DNA from: UBA6814 sp040753075
GTDB taxonomy: Bacteria; Desulfobacterota; Desulfovibrionia; Desulfovibrionales; Desulfovibrionaceae
Assembly: GCA_040753075.1 (NCBI GenBank)
Contig: JBFMHA010000050.1
Location: 1-26,285 of the forward strand
DNA length: 26,285 nucleotides
Direction of reading: 5' to 3'
Position numbers and translations under genes: made by a program. A model generated the notes under the pieces. That model searched no databases and was not told the DNA's origin. It saw only the letters and a list, made by a program, of their open reading frames with translations. How positions within the stretch are numbered: the first letter of the stretch is position 1; every line of letters starts with the position of its first letter. Positions 22,444 through 26,285 of this stretch are shown here, in pieces.

Positions 22444-23808
22444 ATGCGGACGAAGCATCTCATCATAGGGGCGGGACCCACCGGCCTGGGCGCCGGGTGG
22501 CGGCTCAAGGAGCTGGGCGTCAAGGACTTCCTGATCCTGGAGCGCAACGCCCACGTGGGCGGGCTGTCGGCATCGTTCAAGGACAACGCCGGGTTCACCT
22601 GGGACGTGGGCGGGCACGTGGTGTTCTCCCACTACGAGTATTTCGACCGGCTGCTGGATTCGCTCCTGGGCGGCGAGTACCTGGAGCACCAGCGCGAGGC
22701 CTGGATCCGCATGGCCGGGACCTGGACGCCCTACCCCTTCCAGAACAACATCCGCTACCTGCCGCCCAAGGAGCGCTGGCGCTGCGTGCAGGGGCTCCTG
22801 CGGGCGCGGGAGGCGCAGCACGAGGGCCGGCCCGCCCATTTCCGGGACTGGATCGGCCGGGTGTTCGGCGAGGGCATCGCCGAGCTGTTCATGCTCCCCT
22901 ACAACTACAAGGTATGGGCCACCCGGCCCGAGCGCATGGACTTCGGCTGGATCGGGGAGCGGGTGAGCGTCATCGACCTGGAGCGGGTGCTCAAGAACCT
23001 GGTGCTGGAGCTGGACGACGTGTCCTGGGGCCCGAACAACACCTTCAAGTTCCCGCTCTACGGCGGCACGGGCGAGATCTTCCGGCGGCTGGGCAAGCGG
23101 CTTTCCGAGCACATCCTCATCGGCCAGGAGGTGCTGCGCCTGGACCCGGTGGCCAAGACCGCCGCCATCCGGGGCGGGGAGGTCATCGCCTACGAGACCC
23201 TGCTGTCCACCGGCCCCCTGGACCGGCTGGTGCTGAACCAGCTGGAGTCGCCGCCGGACGCGGTGATCCGCGCCGCGGGCGATCTGACCCACAACGGGGT
23301 GTGGATCGCCGGGGTGGGGGTGCGCGGCCACGTTCCCGACACCAAGTGCTGGATGTATTTCCCCGAATCCAACTGCCCGTTCTACCGGGTGACCAACTTC
23401 CACAACTACTCGCCCAAGAACGTGCCGCACCAGGACCGGGAGGATCGCTACCGGTCCTTCATGGCCGAGGTGTCCTTCTCCCGGGACAAGGAGGAGGACC
23501 TTGACGCGCTCATGGACCGCACCGTAGAGGGGCTGGTCGCGGCCGGACTCATGGCCCCGGAGGACCGGGAGCAGGTGGTTTCCCGCTGGGAGCGGCGGGT
23601 GGACTACGGCTATCCCGTGCCCTGCCTGGCCCGGGACCGGGCGCTGCGGACCCTGCAGCCCTGGCTGGAGTCCCAGGGCATCTACTCCCGGGGCCGCTTC
23701 GGCGGCTGGAAGTACGAGGTGGGCAACATGGACCACAGCGTGATGCAGGGGGTGGAATGGGCCGACTTCGTTGTCCGCGGCCAGGCGGAGAAAACCTACA
23801 CCACGTGA
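22444..23808 (+). CDS. UDP-galactopyranose mutase of the eukaryotic type
   Basis: A flavoprotein expected to interconvert UDP-galactopyranose and UDP-galactofuranose; 454 aa. An FAD-binding GAGPTG (9-14) opens the protein. From memory it tracks fungal (Aspergillus) UGM rather than E. coli Glf at many places: WDVGGHVVFSHYEYFD, TPYPFQNNIRYLP, LPYNYKVWATRPERM, WIGERV (Arg173), GVGVRG (Arg294), TKCWMYFPESNCPFYR, and a final RGRFGGWKYEVGNMDHSVMQG. The two Arg correspond to the active-site Arg pair of fungal UGM as I align it. The ATG is chosen for the GGAGAGAGG site 4-10 bases upstream; a TTG at 22423 is possible. It is followed after 8 bases by the M24 peptidase. Alternative: an uncharacterised amine-oxidase-like relative, but the length of shared text makes this less likely. 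Confidence 0.85.
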   Translation: MRTKHLIIGAGPTGLGAGWRLKELGVKDFLILERNAHVGGLSASFKDNAGFTWDVGGHVVFSHYEYFDRLLDSLLGGEYLEHQREAWIRMAGTWTPYPFQNNIRYLPPKERWRCVQGLLRAREAQHEGRPAHFRDWIGRVFGEGIAELFMLPYNYKVWATRPERMDFGWIGERVSVIDLERVLKNLVLELDDVSWGPNNTFKFPLYGGTGEIFRRLGKRLSEHILIGQEVLRLDPVAKTAAIRGGEVIAYETLLSTGPLDRLVLNQLESPPDAVIRAAGDLTHNGVWIAGVGVRGHVPDTKCWMYFPESNCPFYRVTNFHNYSPKNVPHQDREDRYRSFMAEVSFSRDKEEDLDALMDRTVEGLVAAGLMAPEDREQVVSRWERRVDYGYPVPCLARDRALRTLQPWLESQGIYSRGRFGGWKYEVGNMDHSVMQGVEWADFVVRGQAEKTYTT

Positions 23809-23816
23809 CCGGAGCC

Positions 23817-24884
23817 ATGGACAACCTGACCTTCGAACGCCGCCGCGAGGCCCTGCGCGCCAAGATAGCGGCCCAGAACCTCGACGGCCTCCTGGTGGCC
23901 CACGCCGCCAACCGCTACTACCTCAGCGGCTTCGAACTGCACGATCCCCAGTGCAACGAGTGCGCGGGCATGCTGCTGGTGACGCGCGACGGCGAGTGGC
24001 TGCTCACCGACGGCCGCTACCGCGACGCGGCCCTGCGCCTCCTGCCCGAGGATTCGGTGTTCGTCTACACCGCGCCCAAGATCCCCCAGATCCGGGACTT
24101 CCTCAAGGACAAGTGCCCGGGCGCCCTGGGCTTCGAGGACTCGTCGCTCAGCTTCCGGACCCACCGGGAGCTGTCCGAGGGGCTCGCCCTCGCCCCCTGC
24201 CGCGACCTGGTGGAGGGCCTGCGGGTCATCAAGGACGCGGCGGAGATCGAGCTCATGCGGCGCTCCTGCGCCCTGAACCATGCGGTGTTCCGGCAGGCCC
24301 CGTCCCTGCTGGTCCCGGGCCGCAGCGAGGCCCAGATCGCCTGGGACCTGGAGAAGCTGTTCCGCGACCGGGGGGCCGAGGGCATGGCCTTCTCCTCCAT
24401 CGTGGCCGTGGACCGGAACGCCGCCCTGCCCCACGCCATCCCGGGCGGGGACCGGGTGGCCGAGAACGGCCTGGTGCTGGTGGACATGGGCTGCCGCCTG
24501 GACGGGTACTGCTCGGACCAGACCCGGACCTTCTGGGTGGGCGAGAAGCCCACGGACCATTTCGCCCAGGCCATGGAGCGGGTGCGCGAGGCCCAGGACG
24601 CGGCCATCGCCGCCATCCGGCCCGGCCGGCCGGCGCGCGACGCCTACCAGGCGGCCCGGGCGGTGTTCGAGAAACACGGGGTGGCGGACCGGTTCACCCA
24701 CGGCCTGGGACACGGCATCGGCCTGGAGACGCACGAGGCCCCGTCCGCAAGCGCGGTGTCCGAGGCGGTGTTCGCCCCGGGCATGGTGGTCACGGCCGAG
24801 CCCGGCCTGTACTACCCCGAATGGGGCGGCATCCGCTGGGAATACATGGTGCTGGTCACGGAAGACGGCTGCGAGGTGCTGTGA
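23817..24884 (+). CDS. M24 family Xaa-Pro aminopeptidase
   Basis: A cytoplasmic metallopeptidase of 355 aa that should cleave N-terminal residues before proline. The N-terminal creatinase-like domain covers 1-125. The pita-bread catalytic domain follows with its five metal ligands in place: Asp223 (VDMG), Asp234 (SDQTRTF), His299 (GLGHGIGLETHE), Glu328 (TAEPGLYY) and Glu342 (GIRWEYMVLVTEDG). Nothing is missing compared with PepQ/PepP-like proteins of this size. GGAG sits just before the ATG, 8 bases after the mutase stop, so the mutase and peptidase probably share a transcript. A functional link to glycan genes is not apparent. Confidence 0.93.
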   Translation: MDNLTFERRREALRAKIAAQNLDGLLVAHAANRYYLSGFELHDPQCNECAGMLLVTRDGEWLLTDGRYRDAALRLLPEDSVFVYTAPKIPQIRDFLKDKCPGALGFEDSSLSFRTHRELSEGLALAPCRDLVEGLRVIKDAAEIELMRRSCALNHAVFRQAPSLLVPGRSEAQIAWDLEKLFRDRGAEGMAFSSIVAVDRNAALPHAIPGGDRVAENGLVLVDMGCRLDGYCSDQTRTFWVGEKPTDHFAQAMERVREAQDAAIAAIRPGRPARDAYQAARAVFEKHGVADRFTHGLGHGIGLETHEAPSASAVSEAVFAPGMVVTAEPGLYYPEWGGIRWEYMVLVTEDGCEVL

Positions 24885-25171
24885 GCCGCCGCAAGCCCCA
24901 ACGCAGGGCGATCCGGCGGGGACCCCTGCCCACCCGCTCGGCGCGGCTCTACCTGCGCCTGGCCCCCCGCGACATCGCCCTGTGCCGCTTCCTCCTGGAG
25001 GCCCGGGACAACCTGGGCTACCTCACGGTGCTGGACCGCTCCGCCGCGGTGCTGGAGCTGGTCTACTCCCCGGGCCAGGAGCGCGAGGTGCGGGAGGCCG
25101 TCGCCGAGATCGCCGAGGACGTGCCCCTCGCGCTCCTGGATCCGCGCCGGCGTGAACTGGGGAGCAGGTGA
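24881..25171 (+). CDS. Small DUF4911-like protein
   Basis: A 96-aa protein beginning at GTG 24881, which overlaps the peptidase stop codon (GTGA), so it is translationally coupled. A basic N-terminal tail of about 20 residues (RRKPQRRAIRRG) precedes a compact alpha/beta region: SARLYLRLAPRDIALCRFLLEARDNLGYLTVLD, then AAVLELVYSPGQEREVREAVAEIAEDV. The pattern recalls DUF4911, a small domain frequent in deltaproteobacteria, as I remember it. No catalytic residues stand out. There is no alternative ATG start in the frame. The function is unknown; the basic tail might contact nucleic acid or ribosomes. Confidence 0.72.
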   Translation: MSRRKPQRRAIRRGPLPTRSARLYLRLAPRDIALCRFLLEARDNLGYLTVLDRSAAVLELVYSPGQEREVREAVAEIAEDVPLALLDPRRRELGSR

Positions 25172-25238
25172 CAGGGACGAGCCGGCCGCCCGTCCCCCTG
25201 CCCGCCGCCCCTCCATCCGCCCCCCGGCGCCGCAGCCC

Positions 25239-25267
25239 TTGCTCCAAGGGACGCCAGGCCTTACAGT
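25239..25267 (+). promoter_or_regulatory. Candidate promoter of the HD-GYP gene
   Basis: TTGCTC (25239-25244) and TACAGT (25262-25267) are spaced by 17 bases within the 127-base gap. The start would fall near 25274, leaving a 25-base leader with the AGGAG site before the ATG at 25299. Confidence 0.38.
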
Positions 25268-25298
25268 ACGCCCATACAGCCCCCCGGCAGGAGAGCGC

Positions 25299-26285
25299 AT
25301 GGCCGAAGACGCCGACATCCCGCAGGGCGAGGACCTCTATTTCAAGGTCTCGCCGCTCATGCTGTTCCCGGAGACGCACGGGAACTTCCCGGTCTACCTG
25401 CGCCAGGACGGGCAGTACGTGCTCTACGCCGGCAAGAGCGAGATGTTCTCCTCGCAGCACAAGGCCCGCCTCGCCGATCTGGGCATGCGCGAGGTCTTCG
25501 TGCTCAAGGGGCACAGGAAGCGCTTCGAGCGCTACGTGGAGGAGAACCTGGGGGCCATCCTGGGCAACGATGAGTTGCCCATGGTCGAGCGCGCCCAGAT
25601 CTTCTACGGCAGCTCCCTGGACCTGGTGAAGAACGCCCTGCGCGAGTGCCTGCCCGGCTCCCTGCCCAGGGAGCAGCTGCGGCAGATCGAGGAGTTCGTG
25701 CGCCAGACCGCCAAGTTCCTCTCCCGCAAGGACGCGCTCAGGAGCATCGGCAGCCTCATCTCCCACGACTTCAAGGTGTACCGGCACAGCGTCAACGTGT
25801 TCGTGTTCACCACCGCCCTGCTCCAGACCTACGACCTGGACGAGAAGATCATGCTGGAGTGCGGGGTGGGGGCGATCCTGCACGACATCGGCAAGCAGAA
25901 GATCCCGCCGGACATCCTGGACAAGCCCATCGGCCTGTCCAAGGCCGAGCAGGCCGTGTACCAGACCCACCCCATCCGGGGCGTGGCCATGGTGGCCAAC
26001 CTGGCGGTGTCCGGCGAGGTGTACAACTCCATCCTGTTCCATCACGAGCGCATGGACGGCGCGGGCTATCCCAGCGGGCTGACCGGCGCGGACATCCCCT
26101 TCCTGGTGCGCATCCTGGCCGTGGCCGACCGCTACGAGTCCCTGGTGTCGGGCAAGTCCTACCGCGAGGCCATGACCCCCTACCAGGCCCTGCGGGTCAT
26201 GAGCGAGCGGGAAAAGGGCGGGTTCGACCCCGAGGTGGTGAAGCGCCTGGTGCTGGTGCTCTCGGGCGCGGGCTTCGCCCTCGGG
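25299..26285 (+). CDS. HD-GYP domain phosphodiesterase, 3'-truncated by the window edge
   Basis: Likely hydrolyses cyclic di-GMP. The frame runs open to the window end (329 codons seen, no stop). Residues 1-130 form an N-terminal domain (starting near EDLYFKVSPLMLFPETHGNFPVYLR) often found before HD-GYP in this group. The HD-GYP domain begins near 150: a first His in SHDFKVYRHSVNV, the HD pair His195-Asp196 in LHDIGKQKIP, then HHERMDGAGYPSGL (248-261), which is the complete HHExxDGxGYP signature, and VADRYESLVSGKSYREAM. The metal and GYP residues are all present, so it should be active. AGGAG precedes the ATG by 6 bases. It is separated from the upstream operon and has its own candidate promoter. 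Confidence 0.93.
   Translation, partial: MAEDADIPQGEDLYFKVSPLMLFPETHGNFPVYLRQDGQYVLYAGKSEMFSSQHKARLADLGMREVFVLKGHRKRFERYVEENLGAILGNDELPMVERAQIFYGSSLDLVKNALRECLPGSLPREQLRQIEEFVRQTAKFLSRKDALRSIGSLISHDFKVYRHSVNVFVFTTALLQTYDLDEKIMLECGVGAILHDIGKQKIPPDILDKPIGLSKAEQAVYQTHPIRGVAMVANLAVSGEVYNSILFHHERMDGAGYPSGLTGADIPFLVRILAVADRYESLVSGKSYREAMTPYQALRVMSEREKGGFDPEVVKRLVLVLSGAGFALG

Overview
The window is a contiguous piece of a very GC-rich (roughly 70% or more, judged by eye), densely coded bacterial chromosome. The gene set suggests a high-GC Desulfovibrionales-type deltaproteobacterium or close relative. It includes a DHC-type dihaem cytochrome c, a bacteriohemerythrin, HD-GYP and class III cyclase signalling, a DUF4911-like protein and a hybrid kinase with an Fxx-NDP-type GAF domain. 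This placement is an inference from gene content, as no rRNA or tRNA gene is present. I see no CRISPR array, insertion sequence, phage gene or replication origin, and no stretch over 300 bases lacks a gene.

Layout. 3-3236 (+): the end of a class III adenylate cyclase, a LysM plus deacetylase-fold lipoprotein and an exported LysM/TPR protein, closed by a strong terminator. 3306-3872 (-): DHC-like dihaem cytochrome c. 4038-5276 (+): concentrative nucleoside transporter. 5373-7787 (+): PEP synthase with its own candidate promoter and a hairpin terminator. 7964-9693 (-): a small Cys-rich protein, a hemerythrin lacking one canonical iron ligand, and a helical protein of unknown role. 9760-10458 (+): greA, with an intrinsic terminator between promoter and gene. 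10495-11208 (+): a higBA toxin-antitoxin operon with two palindromes over a near-consensus promoter. 11211-12395 (-): class I aminotransferase. 12572-17095 (-): an operon of a hybrid sensor kinase and a sigma-54 activator whose receiver has lost its phosphorylation site. 17352-20526 (+): larB, translationally coupled to an O-antigen ligase-like protein and an SGNH hydrolase. 20579-22282 (+): a GT2 glycosyltransferase. 22444-25171 (+): a UDP-galactopyranose mutase of the eukaryotic type, an M24 peptidase and a DUF4911-like protein. 25299-end (+): an HD-GYP phosphodiesterase cut by the window edge.

How the genes fit together. The ligase, SGNH hydrolase, GT2 enzyme and mutase suggest a surface-glycan region that may include galactofuranose. 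The kinase/activator pair, cyclase and HD-GYP protein are signalling functions. PEP synthase, nucleoside uptake and the aminotransferase are central metabolism.

The strongest leads are the eukaryotic-type mutase, the greA leader attenuator, and four SD-less genes whose -10 box lies 6-7 bases before the start codon, which would make them leaderless. Further leads are the two-palindrome control region of higBA and several proteins that keep a fold but have lost key residues (deacetylase, hemerythrin, receiver domain). I did not find convincing evidence for a wholly new multi-gene system.
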